DNA from: Adineta vaga
Taxonomy: Eukaryota > Rotifera
Assembly: GCA_021613535.1 (NCBI GenBank)
Contig: CP075494.1
Coordinates: forward strand, 2,728,001 to 2,792,000
Direction: 5' to 3'
DNA: 64,000 nucleotides
Below the pieces are notes generated by a model. That model made no database searches. It was given only the letters and a program-made list of their open reading frames with translations, and had not been told where the DNA came from. Positions 1 to 11,700 of the stretch are shown one piece after another. A program made the translations under genes and the position numbers. Position 1 is the stretch's first letter. Each line of letters starts with the position of its first letter.

Positions 1-3000
1 GAGTTGAATGACATTCTGTTGGAGCTAGATTAATATCACATGATGATTGATTCAGAAGTATATCGATTATTTTCATGTCTTTGAAATGAATTGCTTCTAA
101 TAACGGTGTTCGTCGTGTTACTGGATGAATAGCATTGACTTTTTTTGTTTTATCAAGAAATATTTCTAATGGATGTTCGTTTGTTTGTATTTGAGATGAA
201 ACTGAACGTAATAAATAGAAAATATGTGTTTCATCAATATTTGAAGTTTCTTCATCGATCATTTCGAAACAAAATCGAATCATTTTAACAGTCGATTGAT
301 AGGATTGAATTCCATAATATGCGTTACTATATGAATTTTCTCGACAACCTTGATCAAATTTGGAAAGACAATACATTAGCGGTTTTTGACTTTGATTATC
401 GGCAATTTGACACATTTTTTTCATTTCATCAGTGACAGGTAAACTCAAAAATATTTGAATAAGCCGATAATCATCACAATTCATTGCAAAATAATGTAAG
501 AATGTTTTTCCATCATAATCAACATCAGAATTCAATTCAGGTTTAACTTGATTAAGAAAAAAATCGAGAAGAATATAATTTTTCGATTTAACTGCAAGCA
601 TCAATGGTGTTTCAGCTTTATTATCTAATTGAAAAGGATTACATTGATGATCGAGTAATATTTGAGCCATACGACAAAGAATTTTTTTCAACTCTACTTC
701 ATTTTCTCCACTCGATCTTTGTCCAGCTCGATTAACTGCTAAATAATGAAATGCATTTTTACCGTTGATATCAACACAGATACAATCAGCATTATGTTTT
801 TCAACAACATATTCCAATTGTTGAACAGAGAATGATGAAATTTCTAAACCAACTGTAATCATTACTAATGTTAGTCCTTCATCAGTTTTAAAATTCACAT
901 CAGCTTGATGTTCTGTTAGAAGATAATCACAAATGCCAAAATGTCCTTTGAAAAAACCAACTCCAAGACATGTTGTTTGCCAACAATTAATACGATTTAA
1001 ATCAGCTCCAGCTTCCATCAATAATCGAACAGAAAAATACCATCCATAAGCAACAGCATAATGTAAAGCTGCGTTCATTGATGAATCAAATACATTTACA
1101 TTCGCTCCCATACGAAGTAAATGTGAAACAATATGAGCATTGCCATACACACACGCATGAATCAATGGTGTACGTTTGAAACGATCACGTGATTCAACTT
1201 TGCCTCCATTTTCAATTAAATACAGGACAAAATTCAAATATCCCTTTTGACACGCTAACATCAATGGTGTCAATTTCTCAGTCGAGATACTTGTGAATAC
1301 GTCGATTTTTGCACCAAATTTCAACAATATTTTGACACATTCCTAAAACAATAGACACAAATTTAACTTTAATCATTAAGAAAAACTTGACGTACTAAAT
1401 GATTATTCAACACAGCTAAATGAAGAGGAGAATATCGAGATTTATTCAGTTTATCAATCGATGCCAGTCCGAATTGCTCATATACTAACTGTTCATTAGC
1501 ATCATTCGATTCAGCTTTTTCTTTAGCTGTACGTAATAATAATTCGACATTATCAGCACGACCATTGGTTACAGCGATATGCAATGGTGAATTACCATCC
1601 TTATCAACATTGTTTAAATTTGTATTTCTAATAAATAATAGAGTTCAAGAAAAAAAAATCTGCCGTTTTTTCTGTTACTTCGATAAAAGATATTCCAATG
1701 GTTCTGTTCCTTCACACACAGCAGCATAATGAATGGGTCGTCGTTGATATTGATCGGCAATATTATATTCAGCAACGTTTGCCAATAATTGTTTCAAATA
1801 TTTAGTATTCGGATTAATAGCAGCACAATGAATGGGTGTAATCTAAAACAAAATGTGAAAATTTCTTCTAAAAACAAACAGACAAAATCGTACTAGACAA
1901 TTTGCTTTTGTCTTTTCAATAACATCACAAGGACTATTGATAACTAAATCTTCGTGATCAAATAGAAGAATCTACAAGGAATAAAATAATATCATAGAAC
2001 TCTTTCATATCGAACAGTAACGAGAGAAAGAATCTCTGATTTTATACTTCACGATGAAGTCGAGTAAATCCATATTTGATATTGGTTCCCATATCATCGA
2101 TGATACTAGCAGCTAATTTTCGATGACCAGCAACAATGCATTCCACGACATTATCATTAACTATATGACCCTAAAAAGAACGACCAAAATCATCGTTAAG
2201 ATCTATCGGCAAATGATCGTTTTGTTTACGTAAAAATTTTCCGAAAGTAAATTCAAAATTGCTCGTGAACAGTTATTTTTCATAGCATAGTGAAGAACTT
2301 CTTCACCATAACCACGAGAAATAACTTCGATTCTATCCTAAATAGAATTGATTATAACTAAATCAAATGATTTATTTTGTACTTTAATCAATGCATCGTT
2401 GCCTTCACGTGCACCACGACTCGCCATGATCTTCGCTGTTCGAAAACCCAATGTACGAATACTTGCACTAGAGAAAAAGACTTTTTTTTATCTATTGAGG
2501 TTATTTTACTATTTACTGTCCGGTATCCTGTTTTTTCATTGTCACTTGTGGAAAAGGACATCGATCATCTTTAGGTTTAAGTAAATCATCTACTAATATT
2601 TGAAGTAAATCAATATTATTATCTTTAATTGCATAATGAATCGCTGTGAGACTTCCGGGTAAATCCCGGCGGATGTGAACCTAAAGAAAAACGTTCAATG
2701 CTAATGATAAAATTCTTTTCCTTACCGAAGAAACTCGATCAACATCATTAATAAGACTTTTTAATAAAATCGGATCATTTCGAAGTACGGCACGTATAGC
2801 TAATTTACTCTGAACACTTGACGATATAAATGGAACAGGTAAACTAAACAAATCAATGATGATTGATGATTTTCGTTATTTTTTCTTTTTACTTGTCTTC
2901 AAAAAATGGTTCGATTTCATAGTTCGTTAACGTTGGATTTTCTTTGAGGAAACGATTACTTTGCACTTTGAATAATTTTGCTGTTGATATGGTGACAGGT

Positions 3001-3964
3001 TTTGTTGATCCTAAAGAGAGAAAATATTTCAATCTGTTTTTTTTCTTTGATGATTGTTCTTCACGTTGGAAAACTTCATCAATATCTTTGGTACGTCGTC
3101 GTTTTCGTATCGCTATGAACAAAAAATATATAGAATGAAATTAGTCAATTGATGATCATTTACGTGCAGCTTCACCACTGATGACTCGTTTTCGTGTTTT
3201 TTGACCTGCTGAAATTGATTTTCTTAATAAACGTTTTATTTCGATAATATCGTTTTTTCTTAATGAAATTGTTTTATCGGCATAATGAATAACATATTCT
3301 ATTCCAGTAAGAATTGTCTGTGGAACAAGTATATCTTCATAATCAAGTTTGAAACGTGTATTTTCATCAATGTTTTTTTCATCACCATTTTCATCAACAA
3401 ATGAACACCATCGAATACGAATTCGTTTTGTATGATTAAATACATTTTCAAGAACCTGACAAAGATAAAATGAATCTGCAGGACTTCGACATGTTAGAAA
3501 TGTTTTCTTTCGATAAAGAAGTTTTCGAAAATTCGTCGCATGTTCAGATTCCGATGTCGAGCCACTTTCATCATCATCATCGTCATCATCATCTGTAGTT
3601 TGATCGAATTGTTGTTTAGTTACATGACGATCGATCGGAGCAATCTGAACGATAAACAAAAACGAATGGCAGCAGAGTCAAACGAAACTGTTGTCACTTA
3701 CATTCCAATAGCTTCCATTTAGTCCTGTGCCACCAAGTGTTTTTTCAATACTATCGGAGGTTGTTGATCGATTCTGTTTCTGAAATAGAAGATTTTATTC
3801 GTATGCACTGACACGAATATGCTTACTCGTTTTGTAGGAGTCGTTTTCTCCCGTTGAGCCTTTTTCGTCGGAGATACGAGTAATTTTTCGTCTCCTCTCC
3901 TTTTTACTGCACCATGTGTATTCATAGTCAGTCTATTATATGTAGAAAAAATTTGATTATTCAT
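1..3964 (-). CDS. Large ankyrin-repeat protein, 5' part (possible PARP/tankyrase-type), 3' end outside window
   Basis: At least 13 exons were read on the minus strand: 3827-3964, 3702-3779, 3164-3644, 2893-3112, 2726-2843, 2517-2680, 2383-2467, 2230-2337, 2048-2170, 1899-1971, 1679-1842, 1387-1627 and <1-1342. All junctions are GT-AG and keep frame across introns of 44-86 bp. The N-terminal ~250 residues are basic, then carry an eight-Asp run, then a globular stretch with the motif FKLDYEDILVPQTIL. After that come many ankyrin repeats (TPLMLACQKGYLNFV, RTPLIHACVYGNAHIV, NAALHYAVAYGW). Ankyrin arrays bind proteins; the catalytic or C-terminal part would lie left of base 1. The region around residues RGAREGNDALIKD reminds me of invertebrate ankyrin-PARP proteins of the pme-5 type, but this is recollection, not proof. 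Start: first Met of an open exon. A palindromic repeat lies about 310 bp upstream. The ankyrin call is sure; the PARP identity is weak. Confidence 0.85.
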
Positions 3965-4408
3965 ATTTTAGGAGAACACACATCAAGGACGCATCTTACG
4001 TTAAATTTCAATGAATTGTTGCTTTTTCTTTCAGATAAAAATGATTACCAAAATGAATAAAGTACCCGGTAGGCTGCAAATCTCTCTCTATATATACAAG
4101 TAAAGCACAGAATAGAACAATATAAAAACACATTCATTTCACAACTGTGGTGAAATTATTTATCTCTCTCGCTCAAGGTGACGATGCTTTTTGACGGACG
4201 AGGAATGTGAGTGTGGGCCCTTATCAACCGCCTATAAAACACCTGTGACAGGACTTCAATCAATCATTGATATTGGGTGAGAGTGTGAGTGAGGGTGGAT
4301 GTACTGAGGCTATGCTCTTAACCCACACCCTCAAGATTTATTATTCATATTTTAGATATTAAAGTAAAAACAAACAAACTATATGTTTGCAATTTACATT
4401 TATCTCAA
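3965..4408. other. Intergenic spacer with one palindromic repeat
   Basis: No coding signal was seen. The spacer upstream of the ankyrin gene holds the GTGAG/CACCC palindromic element at about 4273-4337 and otherwise AT-rich sequence. Confidence 0.5.
4273..4337. repeat. CACCC/GTGGG palindromic repeat, copy 1
   Basis: The left half is TTGGGTGAGAGTGTGAGTG and the right half is ACCCACACCCTCAAG, forming an imperfect inverted repeat. The inner part (TGAGGCTATGCTCTTAACCC) is shared almost exactly with the copy at 15845-15884, which shows common descent. It lies about 310 bp upstream of the ankyrin gene start. Confidence 0.75.
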
Positions 4409-4880
4409 ATGGCTGACCAAATCCATGACTCTACTAAAACGCACATCTGATCATCATCTGATGGCGAAGTAGAGAAAGAAAGTCGTTATTGGACGAACAA
4501 ATATCTTATTATCATAAACAAACACAAAGTCTCAAGACTCTTGATTCGAACAGGGTTCCTTATTTCATTCATAATATGTGTTGGGACCCTATCAATCGAG
4601 ATGAACGTCGACAGGCTTATTATTACATAGAAAAATCTCTTTCAATTCGACGTCAAATGGCTAAACACAATCATATTCTACGACCAGTTTACAAAAGCAT
4701 TGACTATCATTTAGATTAAATACAAACTTTTCAAGAGAAAGTATCCCGATTCATGAGTTTTCAAACTCACTTGTTCATATTCGGATGAAAATCAAAATCA
4801 TTTAACTAATATCCTTGAAAGAGTCGAAACAAAATTGAACAATTTATTTCAGTCTAAATCTATTACTGAAACATAATATA
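4409..4880 (+). pseudogene. Decayed ORF of unknown origin
   Basis: An open stretch at 4489-4719 encodes a hydrophilic 76-residue segment (for example RRQAYYYIEKSLSIRR) that looks protein-like. It begins with TTG, not ATG, and stops with TAA. Coding-looking sequence continues past the stop (IQTFQEKVSRF) and then in another frame (LTNILERVETKLNNLF). An upstream ATG at 4409 opens only 13 codons. This pattern of a stop plus frameshifts in a continuous coding-like stretch fits a dead gene or fragment. The family was not recognised. An unrecognised multi-exon gene is the alternative. Confidence 0.25.
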
Positions 4881-5261
4881 TGACTATGAACATCAATCAA
4901 TTATCACAACGAACGAATTATTTATATTTTGTGTCCGAAAAGCATAAAGTACGTGTCTTTTTTGTTAATTTAATCCTATTTTTTGTTTTGATATATATAT
5001 ATATATATAGAGAGAGAGAAAAGAATACCACATGGACTAATAATGGATGCACTTGTTTTGCTCGTCGTCTTCTCGGATTAAGTTTTAATAATGCAATTCA
5101 CTGTAAGAAAATCTAACAAACATGTTGGTGCTATATAGGCATAACTTTTCATTATAGTATTTAAGATTGAACTTCATACAGTGTACTACTTTTCAAAATT
5201 TATCTTCATTCGAAACGATCGTCGTAAGTAGCTTGAAATCCACTTATATACTTACCCTCAA

Positions 5262-5346
5262 GACTTCAATAATTCCACTTTGAAAACTTTTTTCTCAAAA
5301 ACCGTATATCTGTTCGACCGGCTGAAAAAATGGAATAATTGAAGTC
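5262..5346. repeat. Short inverted repeat (hairpin)
   Basis: Arms GACTTCAATAATTCCACTT and AATGGAATAATTGAAGTC pair over about 18 bp around a 48-base loop. Confidence 0.6.
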
Positions 5347-5835
5347 TAAACGAATAAGCAACATCACCACCATGATACTCAGCGTAGTCGATTATCTGTA
5401 GGAAACGTCTCTTGATGTCGGCTTTCGATCAGTAAAAGCTACAAGTCTGCAGCTCTTTTCATAAGAAAAACTATTAAAAAGAACTGGAGTATGTTTAATT
5501 TTGAAAAAATGTACTACAGAATTCATTAGAATGTTTAGCAGCCATAAGTTTGGCCCATTATTAGGCTACTTGTGTAATATATGACAAAAACGTGTTTATA
5601 TTTTATGGTATTTGCATTAGTCAACGGAAAGGTAAAAAACCATTTAAATAAGTTTTTAACCCTTTTTTATCTTTTAAAGTGCAGCGAAAGGTAAGTTCAC
5701 AAAAAAGGAAATTACGAAAATCTATTCTCTTCGTCACTTTTTTTTGTGTATGAGTCAGTTGAAAGTGTGTATTGCACAATCATCAAAAGAATTCGGCAAT
5801 TGTGTTCTTTCGAAATTATATTAAAGGCGTTGTAG

Positions 5836-6014
5836 TATATTTACATCTCACTAATTTTTGAATAACTTCGTTATTTCAAGAGATATAGTCCTGTAGTTTT
5901 TTAATCGAAAGCGAACGCCTACGAGTAACTTTTCGCAAATAGAACTAGGTTTTGGACATGTTTTAATAGTCAGTTTTTCAGCTTTTGATTTAAAAATTGG
6001 TGAGATGTATTTTA
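5836..6014. mobile_element. Small TIR element (MITE-like), 179 bp
   Basis: The left arm includes TTTACATCTCACTAATTTTT and the right arm AAAAATTGGTGAGATGTATT. They match as inverted repeats over about 23 bp with two or three differences. No coding capacity and no clear target duplication was seen. Confidence 0.55.
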
Positions 6015-6034
6015 CAGGATGGCTCAAGAGTTAT

Positions 6035-6137
6035 GCACCAACAAGAAAATTGAATATCTCTACAATGGTCCGAACCAACGAGCTAATTCTTGTTTTATAT
6101 CCTATCTGTGAAAAAGTAAATTTTATCTTGTTGGTGC
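6035..6137. repeat. Inverted repeat, 103 bp
   Basis: Arms GCACCAACAAGAAAATT and ATTTTATCTTGTTGGTGC are inverted copies with a 2-base indel. The structure ends about 90 bp before the HExxH gene start, so it may form an RNA hairpin in the 5' leader or be an old insertion. Confidence 0.5.
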
Positions 6138-6226
6138 GAAAATTTTGACCCTCCCTCCTGTATTCCATTGATAAAGCTGAAAACTTCTATGCTTGTTTTA
6201 GAATTGTTGACATCCCTCGCTTGAAA

Positions 6227-8032
6227 ATGGCTGAGAACATCGCAGAATGCGACGTGACACAACAACTTTTGGACATGTTTTACGAGATTAGAACGACACT
6301 GAGAGAGAACGAAATCCAAATTCCCCAAAATTTTCCTATCATCGAAATCGATACCAATCTAAGTTGCGAACTCAATTGTTTGGGGTGCACGCAATTTGAA
6401 GACGGCATGGTTCGTTGCATTCAAATGCTTCTCAAAAAACCCGGAACCGATGTGTTTTACTCCAAAGAAGCTCTGATTGCAACGCTTCTTCACGAATTTG
6501 CACATTGCATTACTCCTCCAACGATCGAAGACCATCATTCGAAACTCTTTTACTCCAACTTCGAGAAAATTCTCAGGTAAGATTTGACAGTATTTTCGGC
6601 CTATTCCACTGAATCTCACAATGGAACTGTACTGTTGAACAAAATGGACAAACATTCACTGAGAAGCTCACGAATTTAAAATATGACGTGCTGATGGAGT
6701 GCCTGGATAGAGATCCTCTTTCATAGGGCTTGAACAACATCGTGTTTTATCCTTATAACAGTGGAGAAAACCTTTCCTAATTCAACTTTATATTTAAATT
6801 TCCTGGATCTTGAAATTCAAGGATCTCTGACCAGGCACTCCATAAAATGTGATATTTTAGATTCATGAGTTTCTCAGTCAATGTGATCATTTGCACTTGA
6901 CCCGGTCGTCCATCTCGCTCAACAGTACAGACCGTTCCATTTCTGGACAAGTTTTTCCTAACAAGCTGATTTAGGATATTCATATGAAAAGTGCTATGGT
7001 GACTGTTTTGTTTAGAAAGGCTTGCTTTTTCAACTCTACTATGATTCGCGTTGATTAATTCCTTACAACCGGTTTAATTTAGCAGAGTGACGAACCACAT
7101 TTTTCGACTTAGATGCATTGTGACTTACGAAGCATCTACAGTTTGTGTCGCTCAAATGAAACATGCATCTCGAAAGACAGCGAGTAACTCACGGTCTTTC
7201 TAATTTATATATATATATATTGTTTGGATTTTTAAGTTATATTCACGAAAAACTGATAGTGACAAACGATAGGGCCTTCACGAATAAAATGTTACGACTA
7301 TTTAGGGTTTTTTCAGCAAAGTGTAAAATCATTTCGCACAATATTTGGAATTAGCTGCCAAAATCTTTCACAATATGGTGTCCCAAAGGTTCTCAATTGT
7401 TTCTGAAAATAATGAGGACGAATACGGAGACATGGAAAAATTTTGAAAACTAGACTAGAAACTATCCTACTACATTTAACTGCAAAACATGCATACCGAA
7501 AACACTACTGTGGGACTCAAGGGGTTGAATAATGGGACAATAAAATTGAAAATGATAGCTTTTTTTTATCGAAAGGAGAGTATTACGTATTGGAAATCTT
7601 ATGGAATAGTTCTATTTTCTCATCTTCGATCATCACGACGATAAATACCTTTCACGTTTGCTTTCTAGAGTCGCCGAGCTGAAAGAAATCTTTATTCTGC
7701 CTACAAAAGCAAACAAATTCACTTATCACAATCTTCGTAGATTCGATGCCGTTGATTTAGGTGTTGCTCCTCCAAGTTCTTGTGGCTATTCACCCCTGTA
7801 TAATCCATCCAAGACGAATTTTGATTCGCTTAGAATTGTCGTCATTGGACCAAATCACAAACAAAAATTAATTACTTTGTCTCATGATGAGAAAACTCTT
7901 CCGAGTCTCTCTGAGTTGATCAAACAGAAATTTCAGCTTAAACCGAAGACAATTATTCTTCCTGGAGGAGAAAAACTCACAAATGAAATTCTTCAAACGC
8001 TACCAATCGAATTAACTCTTCACTTCTCTTAA
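6227..8032 (+). CDS. Putative HExxH zinc metallopeptidase-like protein (two exons)
   Basis: Exons are 6227-6576 and 7669-8032; the join (CTCAG|GTAAGA ... TTTCTAG|AG) keeps frame and gives about 237 residues. Around residue 90 the protein carries LLHEFAHC, an HExxH zinc-site motif, followed by DHHSKLFYSNFEKIL, which offers further His and acidic ligand candidates as in WLM/WSS1-type peptidases. The last ~60 residues (RIVVIGPNHKQKLITL...) look like a small ubiquitin-like beta-grasp fold, but this is a guess. Start: ATG 6227; the reading frame also extends to a TTG at 6221. The odd feature is the 1,092-bp intron in a genome of ~50-bp introns; it holds a foldback element at 6620-6942. The substrate is unknown. 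The metalloprotease call rests on one motif. Confidence 0.7.
6620..6942. mobile_element. 323-bp foldback element inside an intron
   Basis: Long imperfect inverted repeat. The left arm (6620-6720) includes AATGGAACTGTACTGTTGAAC, CACTGAGAAGCTCACGAATT and GATGGAGTGCCTGG. The right arm carries their complements in reverse order (CCAGGCACTCCAT, ATTCATGAGTTTCTCAGT, CTCAACAGTACAGACCG). The arms are about 100 bp each, so nearly the whole element folds on itself. It carries no ORF. It lies wholly within the intron of the HExxH gene. Confidence 0.75.
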
Positions 8033-8128
8033 CGATTACGAAACAAAAAATAGAGGCATGTGAATAGGAGTGGTTAAGAAAACCTACGATAAAATTGAAT
8101 TTGTAATTTATAACATGTTATATCTAAT

Positions 8129-8188
8129 TGAGAGTTAGGATGTGGGTGAATGTGGGTGAGAAAAGAAAGAACACCCACACTCTCGAAT
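8129..8188. repeat. CACCC/GTGGG palindromic repeat, copy 2
   Basis: TTGAGAGTTAGGATGTGGGTG on the left pairs with ACACCCACACTCTCGAA on the right. It lies between the convergent 3' ends of the HExxH gene and the polycystin-like gene. It contains two exact TGTGGG units. Confidence 0.75.
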
Positions 8189-8764
8189 GAGTTTTATAGA
8201 GAATTAGATTCAGAGCATCATACGACACGCTTCGACAGTCATTGTTACATATCTATACTTATACTTCGATTATTCTTCTATAACTTGTTCGTCCATTCTC
8301 TTTCTATATGTCATTCGTCGAGATTGTCCGTGCTTCATCATGTCACTGATATTCTCAACACCTTGAAGTATACTTTTGTTGTCTTTATATTATATTCATC
8401 CGTTTTGTTTCATGCAGAAGCTCTCCATACAATCGCTTTTTATAGAAATAGAACCGAAAACGAATGGAAAGCAAAACTTATCTTTTATCCTTTTTAGCAC
8501 AAATCTAAACAGAATGAAATATCATCGTTATTTCAAGAATCATGTGAATCGATTGTTTATGTAAAACGAAAAAATGATTTATCAATGCATTCAAGATCTG
8601 CATGTCTATGACGTTCCTATAGGAACAATATGAAAATAGATATTATCGAAAATAAAGTTGATTAAAAGTTTTTGCATAATCAGAATAAGATATAATTGAA
8701 CAGATAGTAAATTTGTATTGAAAATAATCATAATGAAATGAGTTAAATAAAGTTTGTAATTAAC
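8189..8764. other. Spacer where the missing 3' part of the polycystin-like gene would be expected
   Basis: Only AT-rich sequence was seen. Short ORFs on the plus strand here look spurious (one starts inside the palindromic repeat). No PLAT, transmembrane or HLT-containing exon was recognised on the minus strand. Confidence 0.4.
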
Positions 8765-11700
8765 CTGACGATAAACAATGTGTTTTATAATGATCTGTTA
8801 ATGGTCCAACCTATTTGAATAAGGAGAAGAAAAAAAAGAGACATTACGACTTAGAAAAATAGTAATTCTTGTTTACAAACCATAAAACCATTTGATATCC
8901 ATTGATTATTTGAATGAAGATAAAAACAAGATGAAAGATATAATCTCAAATAATAATTTGACGTAAATGAAACTGATTCAGTAAATATTGAAATATTTCT
9001 TTTATTTAAACAGAATTCATTCGTTTCTAAAATAGTTAATTGACGAATTCCATAGATAATACTTTGATGAGATGATGATTGTATTTGATTTATCATATGA
9101 AAATATTTGTTATTCGATGAAGAATCTTTAATAGAGAAATACAATAATAATCAGAATAATCTTTCGTTTTACTTGATGAACAAAATAATTTCGATCCATG
9201 AACATTATTGATCGAATTGATTGTTAAAGATATTTGATTCAAACGATAAATCAATAAATATGAAAGATTTTTATCTAAACTTAACATTTCTAAATGAATT
9301 GAATAAGAAATATTTTCATTTAAATTTGTTAAATTCATTAAATGAAAATGAAAAAATTGATTTGTTTGATAACTTCTTTCTTGAACATTTTGTAGAAACA
9401 TCGATGAAATTGGTACATTTGGATCACGAAAAATAAAAAATTCCGTAGAATTATTATTTTCTAAGATTTCTTTTCCATTTTCATCAAAAATCGATAAAGT
9501 ATATAATCGAGAATAATTTGTATTTGAAGATAATGTTTGATCAGTGAAGAAAGCTAGTGGTTGAATTATACGCTATAAAGAATTTATTTCAAGATTTTTT
9601 ATTTATTATTAAAAACAATTAAAGTTTTACTTGACGATAAATTATTTGCGATTCATTTTCAAATGACCAAGATCGAACTTTTTCAAGAATAAAATCAATT
9701 GATGTCGTTTCAAAATGAATTTTTTCGTTAAAAGTAAGATGACGGGATAATAACAATGTTATTAAATCAATAATTTCTTCATTTTCATTCAAAAGAGTTT
9801 TTGCCTAAACATAAAAAAATCGTTTCACAGTAAAATTTCGGTTTAAGGATACTTTCTCATCATGAGCATCTCTCTATACTGAGTAGTGTCCAATAGATAT
9901 TAATCACTTCGTTGAGGGTAATGGACAGTTAGAATACATGAAGAATAGACTCTACATACTGTACTGTAAATCTCTATCGTAATTCCGATATTGACCATAT
10001 TAGAAAGATTTTTCTGTTTTTCTAAAAAGAAATAATTTTCTCACAATTTCTTTTTGATAATTGAAATGTTTTGTTTGTTCATCATCATCATCGTTATTTA
10101 TGATTAATTGAATCCATAAAGAACATTTGTTAAATAATGTACAATGATTTAATATCTTAGAGAATTCAATAAGATCATTTTCGAGAATATTCATACGTTT
10201 TTGTAAAGGTCCATTGATTGCCTAAATGAGATTCTTATCAAACAAAGATTTGAAATAGAAAAAAATTCATTTTTACTGTTAAGACATTACTTGTACATTG
10301 AAGTAAATTCTTTGATATATATTGTATATCTTCATAAGAAACTTGTTGAAATATATTTCTTAAATATTTTGTCGATTGTAAACATCGTTTTGATACGATA
10401 ATCTATTTAAAATTATGATTATTAATAAGCGTCTAATATCACTTACTGATGCTATTCGAGTTAATTGATTTGTTGTTTGAGTAAGTTTTGAAAGAATAGT
10501 TGTTTGAAATTTCAAATCGGTTAATGTTTCAATTGACCAAAGATTGACTAATTTAATCATATACTCACGAAGATTTGCATATCGATTTATATCATTCATT
10601 GATAAAGTATTGCTCGAATTTTTCATCTAAATTTTAATGAAAAGAAATCAATTGAAAATTCTCTTCGGATTCTTTACTGAATTCATTGGATCAGTATTTA
10701 GTGGTGTTACAAACAGGATTTTATCTTTAAAAGAAAACGAATGAAAAGATCAAGATTTTTTTCTTCAATAATTGATCAATTTACTAATAAGTATTGATAA
10801 TTGAATATGTTCATCGAGAATTTCAATAAGAGAAAACATCATTTGTCCTGCTTGATATTTATCTTTATCTTTAAGAATATTATCAAATAGTGTTAAATTC
10901 ATTAATAATGATTGATTTCCATAAATCTTCACTTTAGGTAAGACAAAATCTGTTGAACAATCGAATGTATCACGTATTTGAACCATCAAAGATACAAATA
11001 CATTTGAATGAATACTTGTACCTATTCGAATTTCAATTTGATTGTTTGTTGTTTGACTTAAAATTTGCCATTCGATTGAATTATTTGTTTTAACTATAAA
11101 AGAAAGAAATTATTTGAAATGAAAATTAATAAAAATTCTTTACCATAGACTGAATAATCTTTAATTTGATCTTGATCAAACCAATCATTACAAATAATAG
11201 TAAATAAAGTAAAAATTGTTCCTGATAATGGAGAAATCGAACAATTTCCATTTTGTGGTTGATCATTTATTTGAATAAAAAAATCTTCTTTAAGATTAGA
11301 TGAAGAAATTGATTGAATTTGCCAATATTTTATTTGATTATTCTCACGAAAAAACATTTTACTAATTGTTAAATTCTCTTCTGTTGAACCTAATTAACAG
11401 AAGAAAAAAAGAAATTTGAACTCGACAAATGTTGGATTCTATCATCCATTACTAACAGTCTCTCATTACTGATAACCCTAAGTTTAGAAGACTCTTTGTC
11501 AAGTTTTAATCTACCTATCAGATATGCCCACGGCGCGGCAGTGATACATTCTCAAACACGATGGACATATCTGATCTATGTGAGTTGTAGATTTTAGAAA
11601 CAGAGATATTGCCCTGAAAATATCTTTACCGTTAAACCATAAAGAATTAGAATGGTTAAATAAATTCCACTGAATTGCTGATTGATTATTTGAATATTGA

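Larger units (their letters stand above)
4881..6226. other. Intergenic region with three small inverted-repeat structures
   Basis: No gene was found. There is a TA/GA microsatellite near 4990-5020. A half-copy of the CACCC repeat (ACCCTCAAGA) lies near 5254. Inverted repeats lie at 5262-5346, 5836-6014 and 6035-6137. Confidence 0.5.

Noticed and set aside
8150-8497. 115-codon plus-strand ORF
   Set aside because: It starts inside a palindromic repeat, has low-complexity residues and no recognisable domain or splice context.
9805-11629. Two introns of equal 240-bp length (9805-10044, 11390-11629) as copies of one element
   Set aside because: Beyond length, no convincing alignment was seen; the second has only a small ATCAGATATG/CATATCTGAT hairpin.
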